Origin: Synechococcus sp. AG-670-A05
GTDB taxonomy: Bacteria; Cyanobacteriota; Cyanobacteriia; PCC-6307; Cyanobiaceae
NCBI GenBank assembly: GCA_003211535.1
Contig: QCSJ01000012.1
Span: 1 to 34,458, forward strand
DNA length: 34,458 nt
Reading direction: 5' to 3'
Part shown: positions 14,892 through 24,512 of the stretch, piece by piece
How the letters are laid out: every line of letters starts with the position of its first letter
How positions within the stretch are numbered: the first letter of the stretch is position 1
Program-made: the position numbers and the translations under genes
The notes under the pieces: model-generated
Told to the model about the DNA's origin: nothing
Database searches by the model: none
Seen by the model: the letters and a program-made list of their open reading frames with translations, nothing else

Positions 14892-15644
14892 ATGCCCCAG
14901 CTCCGCAGCAGCCGTGAGGTGGATGTGTCCTTGTTTATGAAGGACGGCCTGGCCGTGAAGCAGCACCTGCAGCACTACCTGAATCTTTCTGCAGAGGAGT
15001 TAGAGCGGCGACTGCCCAGCAGCACCAACGACCTGGCGGATCTGCACCCAGGAGCCTTTCGGCCGGAAGACGCCACGACCTTCTATGAGGACACGGTGGG
15101 GACGGGCCACCTGCTGGAACTGGCGGCCTGGCACCTCAATAGTGCCGATTACATCGCCGACACTTTGCGGCTGCAGGGGATGACCGCCAGGGGACAGGTG
15201 CTGGATTTCGGCGGTGGCATCGGCACCCATGCCCTTTCCGCGGCTGCGCTACAGAAGGTGGATCACGTCTGGTTCGTTGACCTCAACCCCCACAACCAGG
15301 CCTTTGTGCATCAGCGGGCTGCAGCTCTTGGGCTCTCCGAGAAGCTCTCGGTGCACCGGGATCTGGAGTCCACCGGTAAGGTGCGTTTCGACACGGTGGT
15401 CTGCCTTGACGTGCTGGAGCATCTGCCGGATCCATCCACTCAGCTGCAGGCGTTCCATAAGCGCATGTCATCCGATGCCACCGCATTGCTGAACTGGTAC
15501 TTCTACAAGGGCCACGACGGTGAATATCCCTTCCACTTCGATGATCCGAAGCTGGTGGATCAGTTCTTCACCACCCTGCAGGGGCAGTTCTTTGAGGTGT
15601 TTCACCCGTTGCTGATCACCGCCCGTCTGTATCGACCGATCTGA
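14892..15644 (+). CDS. Class I SAM-dependent methyltransferase
   Basis: This 250-residue protein has a Rossmann methyltransferase core: motif I VLDFGGGIGTHALSAAAL (about residues 99-116), an acidic strand end VWFVDLNPHNQ (motif II), and TVVCLDVLEHLPDP (motif IV region). The substrate is not evident. An N-terminal helical part (LAVKQHLQHYLNLSAEELERRL) precedes a region with Tyr and Asp that may contact substrate. It is divergent from truB with about 54 bases between the chosen starts, and faces rpmA tail to tail across a 73-base gap. ATG 14892 is the first start; ATG 14937 would remove 15 residues. Confidence 0.85.
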   Translation: MPQLRSSREVDVSLFMKDGLAVKQHLQHYLNLSAEELERRLPSSTNDLADLHPGAFRPEDATTFYEDTVGTGHLLELAAWHLNSADYIADTLRLQGMTARGQVLDFGGGIGTHALSAAALQKVDHVWFVDLNPHNQAFVHQRAAALGLSEKLSVHRDLESTGKVRFDTVVCLDVLEHLPDPSTQLQAFHKRMSSDATALLNWYFYKGHDGEYPFHFDDPKLVDQFFTTLQGQFFEVFHPLLITARLYRPI

Positions 15645-15717
15645 GCGGCACTAACAGACAAGCCCCAGTCACCTGTACGCGCTGGGACTGATCTGTCCAT
15701 GGCTGCGATGGTGAATG

Positions 15718-15984
15718 TCAGACAGCGGCGGTGATATTGATCCTTTTGCGGTTGCGCAGGCCGCGGCGGATGGTCTCGAACTTCACCACACCAGCTGTGA
15801 GGGCGAACAGGGTGTCGTCCTTGCCGATACCCACATTGATGCCGGGCAGAATCGAGGTGCCGCGCTGGCGGATAAGGATTGAGCCGGCGGTGACGGTTTC
15901 GCCGCCATAGGCCTTCACGCCAAGGCGTTTGGCATTGGAATCGCGACCGTTACGTGTGGAACCTGTGCCTTTTTTATGAGCCAT
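15718..15984 (-). CDS. rpmA: 50S ribosomal protein L27
   Basis: L27 lies near the peptidyl transferase centre of the large ribosomal subunit. ATG 15984 gives the normal 88-residue protein beginning [16 protein letters not shown]. It keeps the basic N-terminal arm, [20 protein letters not shown], and [15 protein letters not shown]. The frame extends upstream of this ATG into the spacer, but the added part is not L27-like. It follows rplU with a 43-base gap, the universal rplU-rpmA order. Confidence 0.97.
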   Translation of the reverse strand: MAHKKGTGSTRNGRDSNAKRLGVKAYGGETVTAGSILIRQRGTSILPGINVGIGKDDTLFALTAGVVKFETIRRGLRNRKRINITAAV

Positions 15985-16027
15985 GGGTGGAAATGAGTTG
16001 GGGGCGGTGAGTGGAGAACCGGGAGGG

Positions 16028-16438
16028 TCAGCTAATGGCCTTGCCGCCCACGGCGATGGATTCAACCATCACCCGTGTGAGTTCCTGTCTGTGACCATTC
16101 TTGCGCCGCGTCTTCTTTTTCGGACGCATTTTGTACACGATCACTTTGGGACCGCGGCGGTGAGCCATCACCTTCAATGTCACGGTGGCGTCCTTGACGA
16201 AGGGTTGGCCCAGGGTGGTGCCCTTGGAATCCTTCACCAGTAGGACGTTGTTGATCTCGATGGTGTCATCAACCTCGGCGTGGATCCGATCCACGTCGTA
16301 GTAACGGTCTGCCTGGACCCACATCTGCGTGCCGGAGGCTTCGACGATGGCGTAGGCCTTGGACGAAGGTGCAGCGGCTGAATTGGTGGTCGCTTCCTCA
16401 GCGTCTGGGCTGGGTTTGGCTGCTTTGGTGTCTGCCAT
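16028..16438 (-). CDS. rplU: 50S ribosomal protein L21
   Basis: L21 binds 23S rRNA in the large subunit. The conserved domain starts at about residue 28 ([20 protein letters not shown]) and runs to [18 protein letters not shown]. The first 27 residues are an Ala/Ser/Glu-rich extension beyond the usual bacterial length of roughly 103, probably unstructured. [16 protein letters not shown] is the basic RNA-binding segment. It is divergent from kaiA with 130 bases between starts, so the ribosomal and clock promoters lie back to back. Confidence 0.96.
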   Translation of the reverse strand: MADTKAAKPSPDAEEATTNSAAAPSSKAYAIVEASGTQMWVQADRYYDVDRIHAEVDDTIEINNVLLVKDSKGTTLGQPFVKDATVTLKVMAHRRGPKVIVYKMRPKKKTRRKNGHRQELTRVMVESIAVGGKAIS

Positions 16439-16540
16439 GGGGGTCGGACACGGTCAGGCTCAGCCGAAACCGATTCAGCCTGATCCGTAATCGGAAAACA
16501 AACGAAGATCTTCGACTCTCGAGGTCCCCGTCGTCAACAT

Positions 16541-16561
16541 TCAGGAACATTTACTTCCTGA
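16541..16561. promoter_or_regulatory. Inverted repeat directly in front of kaiA
   Basis: TCAGGAA (16541-16547) and TTCCTGA (16555-16561) are perfect inverted arms around CATTTAC, ending seven bases before the kaiA ATG. In RNA the hairpin would cover the place where a ribosome site should be. No clear GGAGG-type site exists elsewhere in front of kaiA. A separate 12-base palindrome, CGAAGATCTTCG, lies at 16503-16514. Confidence 0.5.
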
Positions 16562-16568
16562 CCGCCTG

Positions 16569-17459
16569 ATGGCCAGGCCGGGCCTCACGATCGCCTTACT
16601 GCTCACCACACCAGCGTTGGTGGATGCCTGCCAGCAGTGGTTACCGGAAATGAGATACCACTCCATCGACTTGAGCGAGCCTGACCAGAGGGGGGAGAGG
16701 CTTGATCTGGTTGGGATCCTTGAGGCCCAGCAGGAGCAGATCGATGCGCTGGTGGTGGAGCAGCAACTCCTCGATGCCACAACGCGCGGACAGTTGCTCG
16801 GCAGAGGGTTGCTGTTCCCAGCTGTGGTGGTGGGTGAGGTGAAGGGCCATGTGGATTACCACTCCGAGGAGTTGCATCTCGCCAACGATCAACTGGCTCA
16901 GCTTGGGTACACCGTTGATGCAGCCATCTCACGCTTTTTGCGCCAGGGACGTGCTGATGGACGGGGAGACGGGGATGGACTGGCGTCCGTGGACAAGTTG
17001 TCGCGTCGCCTGCAGGAACGGCTTGGGTATCTCGGTGTCTTCTACAAGCGCGATCCCTCCCGTTTTCTCGGCAGCCTGCCCTCCGAGGAGCGGAGCGAGG
17101 TGCTGGACTCGCTGCAGCGCACTTACCGCGATCTGCTGATCAGCTATTTCCGTGATCCGGCAGCGTCAAACCAGGCCCTGGAGAGTTTCGTCAACACCGC
17201 ATTTTTCAGTGATCTTCCGATCACTAGAACCGTTGAAATTCATGTTGATCAGATCGACGAGTTCTGGAAGCAGCTGCGACTGGAAGGTCACAAAAGCGAA
17301 TTTCTTCAGGATTACCGCCTTGCGCTTCTCGATGTGATGGCCCATCTGTGTGAGATGTATCGGCGCTCGATCCCGCCGGACATTCCCTTATCGGGCTTGG
17401 CTGCCGGCCGGCACCGACGGGAGGCAGATCGGTCGGTTGACCAGGAGGAGTCGTCATGA
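16569..17459 (+). CDS. kaiA: Circadian clock protein KaiA
   Basis: KaiA stimulates KaiC autophosphorylation by binding the KaiC C-terminal tail. The protein has 296 residues, somewhat more than the 284 of S. elongatus. The N-terminal part (about 1-130) is a pseudo-receiver domain ([20 protein letters not shown] to the [11 protein letters not shown] region). The C-terminal helical dimer and KaiC-binding domain spans about 155-275 ([20 protein letters not shown], then [20 protein letters not shown] and [16 protein letters not shown]). A short Arg/Asp-rich tail follows. The last four bases overlap kaiB as ATGA. Prochlorococcus has lost kaiA, so this gene helps identify the organism as Synechococcus. 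Confidence 0.97.
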   Translation: MARPGLTIALLLTTPALVDACQQWLPEMRYHSIDLSEPDQRGERLDLVGILEAQQEQIDALVVEQQLLDATTRGQLLGRGLLFPAVVVGEVKGHVDYHSEELHLANDQLAQLGYTVDAAISRFLRQGRADGRGDGDGLASVDKLSRRLQERLGYLGVFYKRDPSRFLGSLPSEERSEVLDSLQRTYRDLLISYFRDPAASNQALESFVNTAFFSDLPITRTVEIHVDQIDEFWKQLRLEGHKSEFLQDYRLALLDVMAHLCEMYRRSIPPDIPLSGLAAGRHRREADRSVDQEESS

Positions 17460-17788
17460 GCCCACGCAAGACCTACATCCTCAAGCTGTACGTCGCCGGC
17501 AACACGCCGAATTCGATGCGGGCCCTCAAAACGCTGCGCAACATCCTCGAAACCGAGTTCCGCGGTGTCTATGCCCTGAAGGTGATCGATGTCCTCAAAA
17601 ATCCTCAACTGGCTGAGGAGGACAAGATCCTGGCCACTCCCACGCTCTCCAAGATCCTGCCTCCACCGGTGCGACGAATTATCGGGGATCTGTCCGATCG
17701 CGAGCGCGTGCTGATAGGTCTCGATCTTCTGTACGACGAACTAGCCGACAACGCTTTCAGCTCGTCCTATCTCGATGCGGTGGATTAG
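17456..17788 (+). CDS. kaiB: Circadian clock protein KaiB
   Basis: KaiB is a thioredoxin-like, fold-switching protein that binds the KaiC CI ring, sequesters KaiA and recruits output kinases. The 110-residue protein begins [20 protein letters not shown] and contains [20 protein letters not shown] and [20 protein letters not shown], all close to well-studied KaiB. The C-terminal tail is slightly longer than in S. elongatus and acidic. Its ATG overlaps the kaiA stop by four bases, so kaiA and kaiB are probably translationally coupled. In S. elongatus kaiBC has its own promoter; here kaiC is separated from kaiB by 114 bases. Confidence 0.98.
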   Translation: MSPRKTYILKLYVAGNTPNSMRALKTLRNILETEFRGVYALKVIDVLKNPQLAEEDKILATPTLSKILPPPVRRIIGDLSDRERVLIGLDLLYDELADNAFSSSYLDAVD

Positions 17789-17902
17789 GAGAAGGAGAGC
17801 TACACCGCGTCGATGGATTCAACATCGGATTCTTAAGCGAGATGGTGAACACTCTCTCCCTCCAGACAGACCTCCCTACGGTCCTTTCATAGGTGTTGCT
17901 CC

Positions 17903-19441
17903 ATGCAGTTCCCCCCCGCTAGCGGCTCGACTCAGATGCAGGTGCAGAAGCTGCCCACCGGTATCGAGGGCTTTGATGATGTCTGTCAGGGCGGCCTGCC
18001 GATTGGTCGCAGCACCCTGATCAGTGGCACCTCCGGTACCGGCAAGACGGTGTTCTCCCTGCATTTCCTCCACAACGGCGTCAAGCAGTTCGATGAGCCG
18101 GGGATCTTCGTCACTTTCGAGGAATCACCGCTCGACATCCTGCGCAATGCCGCCAGCTTCGGTTGGAACCTCCAGGAGATGGTGGAGCAGGACAAGTTGT
18201 TCATCCTCGATGCGTCCCCAGATCCCGATGGACAGGACGTGGCTGGAAGTTTTGATCTCTCAGGTTTGATCGAGCGAATCAATTACGCCATCCGCAAGTA
18301 CAAAGCCAAGCGGGTAGCGATCGACTCGATCACGGCGGTGTTCCAGCAGTACGACGCTGTCTTTGTGGTGCGTCGTGAGATTTTCCGGTTGATTGCCCGG
18401 CTCAAGGAAATCGGTGTCACCACGGTGATGACCACAGAGCGCATCGACGAGTATGGACCCATCGCCCGCTACGGCGTTGAGGAATTCGTTTCCGACAACG
18501 TGGTGATTCTGCGTAATGTTCTGGAGGGTGAGCGTCGTCGCCGCACAGTGGAGATCCTCAAGCTGCGCGGCACCACGCATATGAAGGGGGAATTCCCCTT
18601 CACCATGGGCACCCATGGCATCAGCATCTTCCCGTTGGGGGCCATGCGTCTGACTCAGCGGTCATCCAACGTGCGAGTGAGCTCCGGAGTGCCGCGGCTT
18701 GATGAGATGTGCGGTGGTGGTTTCTTCAAGGATTCGATCATCCTGGCCACCGGTGCTACCGGTACCGGCAAGACCCTTCTGGTGTCCAAATTCATCGAAG
18801 ACGCCTGTCGCAACAAGGAGCGGGCTATCCTCTTCGCCTATGAGGAGTCCCGTGCCCAGCTGCTGCGCAATGGCACCAGCTGGGGCATTGACTTCGAGCA
18901 GATGGAGCAGGACGGACTGCTCAAGATCATCTGCGCGTATCCCGAATCCACCGGTCTGGAGGATCACCTGCAGATCATCAAAACGGAGATCGGTCAGTTC
19001 AAGCCATCCCGGATGGCCATCGACTCCCTCTCGGCGCTGGCTCGGGGTGTGAGCCATAACGCCTTCCGGCAGTTCGTGATCGGCGTGACTGGCTATGCCA
19101 AACAGGAGGAGATCGCTGGCTTCTTCACGAATACCTCCGAGGAGTTCATGGGGAGCCACTCGATCACCGACTCTCATATCTCCACCATCACCGACACGAT
19201 CCTGATGCTGCAGTACGTGGAGATCCGCGGTGAGATGGCCCGGGCGCTGAATGTGTTCAAGATGCGTGGCTCCTGGCACGACAAGGGCATTCGCGAATTT
19301 GTGATCACCGGCAACGGCCCGCAGATCAAGGATTCCTTCTCCAACTTCGAGCGGATCATCTCCGGCGTCCCGCATCGGGTCACCACCGACGAACGCAGGG
19401 AGCTGTCCCGCATCGCTCGCGGTGTCTCTAGCGAGGATTAA
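17903..19441 (+). CDS. kaiC: Circadian clock ATPase/kinase KaiC
   Basis: KaiC is the hexameric core of the oscillator, with ATPase, autokinase and autophosphatase activity. The 512-residue protein has two RecA-like halves. CI has Walker A GTSGTGKT at 42-49, and CII has GATGTGKT with its lysine at about 290. The phosphosites fall in HISTITDT, about Ser427 and Thr428, equivalent to Ser431/Thr432 of S. elongatus. The CII tail (FERIISGVPHRVTTDERREL) that KaiA binds is present, followed by a short end. Compared with S. elongatus the N-terminus is four residues shorter and the C-terminus slightly trimmed. ATG 17903 was chosen; ATG 17939 is also in frame. The TAA lies within a TTAA shared with nblS. 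Confidence 0.98.
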   Translation: MQFPPASGSTQMQVQKLPTGIEGFDDVCQGGLPIGRSTLISGTSGTGKTVFSLHFLHNGVKQFDEPGIFVTFEESPLDILRNAASFGWNLQEMVEQDKLFILDASPDPDGQDVAGSFDLSGLIERINYAIRKYKAKRVAIDSITAVFQQYDAVFVVRREIFRLIARLKEIGVTTVMTTERIDEYGPIARYGVEEFVSDNVVILRNVLEGERRRRTVEILKLRGTTHMKGEFPFTMGTHGISIFPLGAMRLTQRSSNVRVSSGVPRLDEMCGGGFFKDSIILATGATGTGKTLLVSKFIEDACRNKERAILFAYEESRAQLLRNGTSWGIDFEQMEQDGLLKIICAYPESTGLEDHLQIIKTEIGQFKPSRMAIDSLSALARGVSHNAFRQFVIGVTGYAKQEEIAGFFTNTSEEFMGSHSITDSHISTITDTILMLQYVEIRGEMARALNVFKMRGSWHDKGIREFVITGNGPQIKDSFSNFERIISGVPHRVTTDERRELSRIARGVSSED

Positions 19442-21480
19442 GCCGTCTGTTCGGCACTGGAGCGACGTTCTGCCTGGAGCTGCAGTTCATCCACATCCGC
19501 CTGACCGAGTGGGAGATCAAACCAGAAGGTTGTACCCACCTCCGGCTCACTGGCCATCGAGATCCTGCTGCTGTGTTTCTCGAGGATCCCGCGGACAATC
19601 GACAGGCCGAGACCGGTCCCCACTTCGGTATGGACGGCATTTTCCACTCGGAAAAAGCGGTCGAAGATCCGCTCCTGGTCAGCGGCGCTGATGCCGCAGC
19701 CGGTGTCGCCCACCTCCACTCGCAACCGTGGCAACGGTGAGCTAACCGGGCAGCTGGGACCATCCTTTTCACGGTAAGGGGATCCCACTGGACAGGTGTC
19801 GGGCCAGGGGTAGGCCCGCAGGGTCAGGGTTCCACCGGAACGACTGAATTTCAGAGCATTGCCCACCAGATTGTCGAGCACCTGCAGCAGCAGATCCCAA
19901 TTACCCAGCACCTCCGGCAGATCGTTCGGCGCATCCAGCTGCAGTCTCACTTGCTTGTCGTCGGCGTTGAGCCGGTAGGTGCGCAGGGTCTGCTCCATCG
20001 CGGGGAGAAGATTCATCGACTCAAGCTGAACGGTGCGGCCGGACTCCAGGCGTGAGAGGTCGAGCACGTCATTAACGAGCCGGGTGAGCCGATCGGTTTC
20101 GTCATTGGCGACGCCAAGAAATTCCTTCTGTTCCACTGCACTGAGCTGGTCACCAAGGTCGTGAAGCGTTTCGACGTAGCTCTTGATGTTGAACAGCGGC
20201 GTTCTCAGTTCATGTGAGACATTACTGATGAAACGACTCTGGGCTGCATTTAGTTCCACCTCTCTCGTGAGGTCCTGCACAGTGACGGCGATGCCCTTGA
20301 GGGATTCGCCGCTGGCATCGCGGACGGCCTGCATCACGATGCGAAGGGTGCGGCTCGGTTCACCAACGCTGCAGCGCAGGTCCTCACTGTCAGCTCCACT
20401 GATCAGCAGCAGATCGAGGGGGGCCTGGAGTTCGATTGCCAGCAGGTCCGGCAGTTCGGCCACCAACTCTTGGCCTTCCAGCTTGCGGCCTTCCCAGCGG
20501 AACAGACGCCGGGCGGTGGGGTTGACCAGCACGATCCGGCCTTGCTCATCCAGAAGAATGGCGCCGTCCGCCATGGTGGCGATCAACGACTGCTGCTTCA
20601 CCTGAGCTGCAGTCAGCTCCTCGATGTTGGCCTCGTCGTAGGCCTCGAGCTGGGAGGCCATCGCGTTGAAGCCAGTGAGCAGCTCCCCCAGTTCTCCACC
20701 GACCGGCATGTCGATGCGGGCCTGAAAGTTGCCGAGGGAGATCAATCGCACCCCCCGCAGCAGTTCCTTCACCGGCCGCGTGATGGTGAGGGCGTTGAAC
20801 ACCGCACCCAGGATCACCAGCACCCAGATCGATATGAACACCGCCACGGTCACCTCCCGGGTTAGGGCGGCACTGGCCAGCGCCGTTTCATTCGGGTTCA
20901 CCCCTAAACCGAGCACGCCGTAGTAGCGGCCGTTTCGGATCAGGGGGACGAACACATCCGTGACCCGGCCCTGGGGGGTGAGGTGTTGCCTCACCAGGGG
21001 ATTCTGCGGGCGACGGCGCAGTTCGTCCGGTAGCTCCAGGCGCCGGTCCAGGCGCAGATCACCCTCTCCACCAGCAGCGGAGCCGCTGATCGGAATGCCG
21101 AGGTAGACGACACCTTCTGGATCGGCGAAGAATATGTAGCGAACACTGCGGCTGGACCGCCAGAACTTTTCGGCCACGTTGGCTAGCTCGCGATCCTGCT
21201 CCTGGGCCACCAGCTCGGTGACGTTGCCAGCCAGTAGCAGGCCCAGGTCGCGGGCGTAGCGGGTGTCGTTCATCACGGCATCGCGCTGGATGCCGTTCAA
21301 GGCCAGAAAGGTGATGCCTGTCATCACCAGGCTCACTACGAGGGTAGCGATGGCCAGCAGTTTGGTTTGGAGGCTGAATTCAGCCCACCAGGCGACGATG
21401 CGACGCCAGATCCCTTCGGATTCAGGATCTGGCCCACCGGGTTGCGGCAGGGCCCAGTCAGCGGTCGCGGGGGTGGTCAT
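19438..21480 (-). CDS. nblS: Sensor histidine kinase of the NblS/Hik33/DspA type
   Basis: NblS (Hik33) is a membrane kinase conserved in cyanobacteria that controls high-light and nutrient-stress genes, acting with RpaB. The 680-residue protein has TM1 at about 39-62, an extracytoplasmic sensor region, and TM2 at about 212-234. HAMP follows at 235-290, then a PAS domain near 295-410. The H-box SHELRTP has its phosphorylated His at about 423, and a HATPase domain runs from about 520 (N-box LVGNALKF, G-boxes GDTGCGIS and GTGLGLSIV). A Pro/Cys-rich insert (DTCPVGSPYREKDGPSCPV) sits inside the ATPase domain. The start overlaps the purD stop as ATGA, and the stop shares TTAA with convergent kaiC. 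Confidence 0.92.
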   Translation of the reverse strand: MTTPATADWALPQPGGPDPESEGIWRRIVAWWAEFSLQTKLLAIATLVVSLVMTGITFLALNGIQRDAVMNDTRYARDLGLLLAGNVTELVAQEQDRELANVAEKFWRSSRSVRYIFFADPEGVVYLGIPISGSAAGGEGDLRLDRRLELPDELRRRPQNPLVRQHLTPQGRVTDVFVPLIRNGRYYGVLGLGVNPNETALASAALTREVTVAVFISIWVLVILGAVFNALTITRPVKELLRGVRLISLGNFQARIDMPVGGELGELLTGFNAMASQLEAYDEANIEELTAAQVKQQSLIATMADGAILLDEQGRIVLVNPTARRLFRWEGRKLEGQELVAELPDLLAIELQAPLDLLLISGADSEDLRCSVGEPSRTLRIVMQAVRDASGESLKGIAVTVQDLTREVELNAAQSRFISNVSHELRTPLFNIKSYVETLHDLGDQLSAVEQKEFLGVANDETDRLTRLVNDVLDLSRLESGRTVQLESMNLLPAMEQTLRTYRLNADDKQVRLQLDAPNDLPEVLGNWDLLLQVLDNLVGNALKFSRSGGTLTLRAYPWPDTCPVGSPYREKDGPSCPVSSPLPRLRVEVGDTGCGISAADQERIFDRFFRVENAVHTEVGTGLGLSIVRGILEKHSSRISMASEPEVGTTFWFDLPLGQADVDELQLQAERRSSAEQTA

Positions 21481-22784
21481 CCGCTGGAGCGAACCTGATG
21501 GCCTATGTCGCGACGGTACGTGATTCCGTTGAATTGCACCTGCTCGAGCCCGCTGTAGGCAATGGCGAAGGCCTGATCGAATGTGTCCCCCTGGGCGACG
21601 ACCGCCAGCACGCGCCCCCCGGCGGTGATCAGCTCGCCGTCAGCACGGCGCTGGGTGCCGGCATGGAACAGCTGGCGGTTGGCATCGCTGTTGAAGCCCA
21701 GCTGGATGGCATCGCCCTTGCGTGGGGCGTCGGGGTAGCCGGAGGCAGCCGCCACCACACAGGCGCTGCAGCGTGGATCGATCGAGAGCGTTGGGGCCAG
21801 GTCGAGCCGTCCCAGGGCACAGGCCTGCAGCACCCGTGCCAGTTCCGGCCCCAGCAGGGGCATTAGGGTTTGGCATTCCGGATCCCCGAAACGGCAGTTG
21901 AATTCGATCACCTGGGGTCCCGTGTCGGTGAGCATTAGGCCGGCATAGATGACTCCGCGGTAGTCGATGCCGCGGGCTTTGAGGGCCTGCAGCGTTGGCT
22001 CCAGCACCAGACGGCGAACCTGGTCCAGCCCCTCGGCATCGAGCAGTGGTGCGGGGGCATAAGCCCCCATGCCGCCGGTGTTGGGGCCCCGGTCACCCTC
22101 AAGCAAACGCTTGTGGTCCTGGGCCGGTGGCAGCAGTACCATCCTCTCCCCATCGCAGAAGGCGAACACCGATACCTCGGGGCCCTGCATCCGCTCCTCC
22201 AGCACCAAATGGGAGCCGGCGCTGCCGAAGCGGCCGGCGAAGGCCTCCTTGATCGCACTCTCCGCCTGCTCGATAGTGTCGGCAACGGTGACCCCCTTTC
22301 CCGCCGCCAGACCGTCGGCCTTCACTACCAGCGGTCGGCCCACCTCAGCCAACACCGCTAGGGCTGCTGCTTCGCTGGTGACAGCCCAGTGGCCGGCGGT
22401 GGGTACACCGGCCTCCTGCATCAGCTGCTTGGCCCAGGCTTTGCTGGCTTCGAGCTGCGCCCCCTCCGCCCCCGGGCCGAACACGGCGATGCCGACCTGC
22501 CTCAGGTCATCGGCCACCCCCGCGGCCAGTGGGGCTTCCGGACCCACCACGACCAGATCGACGGACTGCGTCTGGCAATGGGCGATGAGAGCGGCGCTGT
22601 CGGTCTCCGCGAAGTCAAGGGCCTGCTGGTCGTTACCGGCGTTGCCTGGGGTGATCCAGACCGCCTCAATAGCGTCATGGCGCTGCAGGGCCCAGCTGAG
22701 GGCGTGTTCACGCCCGCCACTGCCGACGACGAGCACCCGCTGCAGGTCGGGCAGGGCGTGGGGACGGGTGGACGATATGGCCAT
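21477..22784 (-). CDS. purD: Phosphoribosylamine--glycine ligase
   Basis: PurD joins phosphoribosylamine and glycine using ATP to make GAR, the second step of purine synthesis. ATG 22784 gives 435 residues with a short leader before RVLVVGSGGREHALSWAL; ATG 22844 would add twenty residues and overlap the divergent gene. ATP-grasp features include PLVVKADGLAAGKGVTVADT and SVFAFCDGERMVLLPPAQDHKR, followed by GPNTGGMGAY and VIEFNCRFGDPECQ with the metal-binding Glu and Asn. The TGA overlaps the nblS ATG, so the kinase may be translated from the purD message. purC lies nearby on the other strand, in a different operon. Confidence 0.96.
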   Translation of the reverse strand: MAISSTRPHALPDLQRVLVVGSGGREHALSWALQRHDAIEAVWITPGNAGNDQQALDFAETDSAALIAHCQTQSVDLVVVGPEAPLAAGVADDLRQVGIAVFGPGAEGAQLEASKAWAKQLMQEAGVPTAGHWAVTSEAAALAVLAEVGRPLVVKADGLAAGKGVTVADTIEQAESAIKEAFAGRFGSAGSHLVLEERMQGPEVSVFAFCDGERMVLLPPAQDHKRLLEGDRGPNTGGMGAYAPAPLLDAEGLDQVRRLVLEPTLQALKARGIDYRGVIYAGLMLTDTGPQVIEFNCRFGDPECQTLMPLLGPELARVLQACALGRLDLAPTLSIDPRCSACVVAAASGYPDAPRKGDAIQLGFNSDANRQLFHAGTQRRADGELITAGGRVLAVVAQGDTFDQAFAIAYSGLEQVQFNGITYRRDIGHQVRSSG

Positions 22785-22842
22785 GGGGGCAATTCGGAGG
22801 GGAGGGGCCTCGTAGGTTCTCTGTTGTAGAACGCAGCCCGCC

Positions 22843-23721
22843 ATGGGGATTCAGCACCTGCCCATGCTGCTGTCGCTGCTGGCGGCGGCGCCACCGCTGA
22901 GCAAGCCCCAGTCCTTGGCCGAGCAGCGGTTCCAGCAATGGCTGCTGGAGTCGGATCTGCAGCAGCTGGAGCTGGGTTGTGGTGATCCGTTGATCGGTGC
23001 TAGCGGCGGCCGTCAGCAGGAGATCCGCGATCGCTTGCTGGTGTTGCATCCGGCCCCCCAGTCGTTTGAGCTGGTATTGGCGAATGCCAACGCGTTGCTG
23101 ACTTGCGGTTCACCGGACAGTGCTGCGCGGGTGCTCAACAGGATCAGTCCAGCGGTGGGTGAGGAGCGCCGCCTCTGGCTGCGGTTGCGTTGGAAGGCCG
23201 CGGCGGCTGGGCTGAATCACCGTGAAGCGGCTCTGGCCCTGCGGCGGCTGGTGAACGGTGATCTGATCGCCCTGGCGGATCTGGACCTTGGCGATGGTCG
23301 CCTGGCGTTGGATCAATTGGCCTCGCATGAGGCGGCCCTGGGTCGACTGGAGGAGGCCGCTGCGGTGCTGCTGCTGGCCCCGAATGCCCAGCGGCTCGCT
23401 CAGGCCGCGGAGTGGCTGGCCGTACTTGATGCTGAGGGTGCTGATCAGTTGCTGGAGCAGGCGCTGGATCAGGCGGCGGCTGCTCAGGCCTGGGGGCTGG
23501 CGGTCGAGTTGCTAGAGCTGCAGTTGAAGCTTCAGCTGGCGGCGGGTGGTGATGGCGCCCGGCCTCGGCAGCGGCTGCAGCGGTTGGCGGCACAGCTGGA
23601 TGACCGCTACACCCTCTTGCGGTTGGAAGGGGGCGATGCGTTGGATCGGCAGCTGCGATCGCCGCGGCAGCCCGGCGGCCATGCTGCGGTAAGAGAATCC
23701 CCAGATTCACCGTCCCCATGA
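22843..23721 (+). CDS. Leu/Ala-rich helical-repeat-like protein, unknown function
   Basis: This 292-residue protein is dominated by Ala and Leu and reads as a series of paired helices, for example [19 protein letters not shown], then [20 protein letters not shown] and [20 protein letters not shown]. The pattern is like TPR or other alpha-solenoid repeats, though I cannot fix repeat boundaries. The N-terminus ([15 protein letters not shown]) may be a weak signal peptide. An N-terminal [15 protein letters not shown] segment is more polar. The start is ATG 22843 or ATG 22864. It is divergent from purD and its TGA overlaps the purC ATG by four bases, so it is coupled to a purine gene without obvious functional reason. 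Confidence 0.75.
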   Translation: MGIQHLPMLLSLLAAAPPLSKPQSLAEQRFQQWLLESDLQQLELGCGDPLIGASGGRQQEIRDRLLVLHPAPQSFELVLANANALLTCGSPDSAARVLNRISPAVGEERRLWLRLRWKAAAAGLNHREAALALRRLVNGDLIALADLDLGDGRLALDQLASHEAALGRLEEAAAVLLLAPNAQRLAQAAEWLAVLDAEGADQLLEQALDQAAAAQAWGLAVELLELQLKLQLAAGGDGARPRQRLQRLAAQLDDRYTLLRLEGGDALDRQLRSPRQPGGHAAVRESPDSPSP

Positions 23722-24470
23722 GTCCCGACCACGGCGCGCTGCTGTACGAAGGCAAGGCGAAGCGCATCTACACCACCGACCACCCGGAGCAGGTGCTGGT
23801 GGAGTACAAGAACGACGCGACGGCGTTCAATGCGCAGAAGAAGGCGCAGCTGGAGGATAAGGGGCGGCTGAACTGCCAGATCTCGGCTCGGTTGTTTGAG
23901 CTGCTGGAGGCGCAGGGCATTCCTTGCCATTACCTGGGATTGGCAGGGGATACCTGGATGTTGGTGCAGCGGGTGGAGGTCATTCCGCTGGAGGTGGTGC
24001 TGCGCAACATTGCCACCGGATCCCTTTGCCGACAGACGCCGATACAGGAGGGCACCCGCATCGATCCAGCGCTGCTTGACCTCTATTACAAGGACGATGA
24101 TCTGGGTGATCCGTTGCTGACGGATGCCCGAGTACGGTTGATGGGGCTGGTGGATGACGCCCGTCTGTCAGAGATTGAACAACTGGCGCGGCGGATCAAT
24201 GGGGTGCTGCAGCCGTTCTTCGACGGCCTCGAGCTGCAACTGGTGGATTTCAAACTTGAACTCGGCCTCAACAAGGCGGGTGAATTGCTGCTGGCCGATG
24301 AGATCAGCCCTGATACCTGCCGCTTATGGGATCAGCGCAGCCGCGATGCCAACGATCGGATTATGGATAAGGACCGTTTCCGCAAGGATCTTGGTGGCGT
24401 GATGCAGGCCTACGGGGAGGTCCTCAAACGGGTCCACACCGCCTGCCCGAACCCCCGCAACTGCCTGTAA
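23718..24470 (+). CDS. purC: SAICAR synthetase
   Basis: PurC adds aspartate to CAIR with ATP to form SAICAR in purine synthesis. The 250-residue length is that of the single-domain bacterial enzyme. The protein has [20 protein letters not shown] at the N-terminus with the nucleotide-binding EGKAKR. The [14 protein letters not shown] substrate motif (about residues 92-105) and [14 protein letters not shown] with [10 protein letters not shown] near the C-terminus complete the signature. ATG 23718 overlaps the upstream gene's stop, and bamA follows after 42 bases, so the whole block to msrA may be one long transcript. Confidence 0.97.
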   Translation: MSPDHGALLYEGKAKRIYTTDHPEQVLVEYKNDATAFNAQKKAQLEDKGRLNCQISARLFELLEAQGIPCHYLGLAGDTWMLVQRVEVIPLEVVLRNIATGSLCRQTPIQEGTRIDPALLDLYYKDDDLGDPLLTDARVRLMGLVDDARLSEIEQLARRINGVLQPFFDGLELQLVDFKLELGLNKAGELLLADEISPDTCRLWDQRSRDANDRIMDKDRFRKDLGGVMQAYGEVLKRVHTACPNPRNCL

Positions 24471-24512
24471 GGTCAGCGGAACTTATGTGGCTTCGGCCCT
24501 GATCGCGCCTCG

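Noticed and set aside
15645-15717. Inverted repeat between the methyltransferase and rpmA as a terminator
   Set aside because: The arms around the CCCAGTC/GGGACTG elements do not pair well and no T-run follows on either strand.
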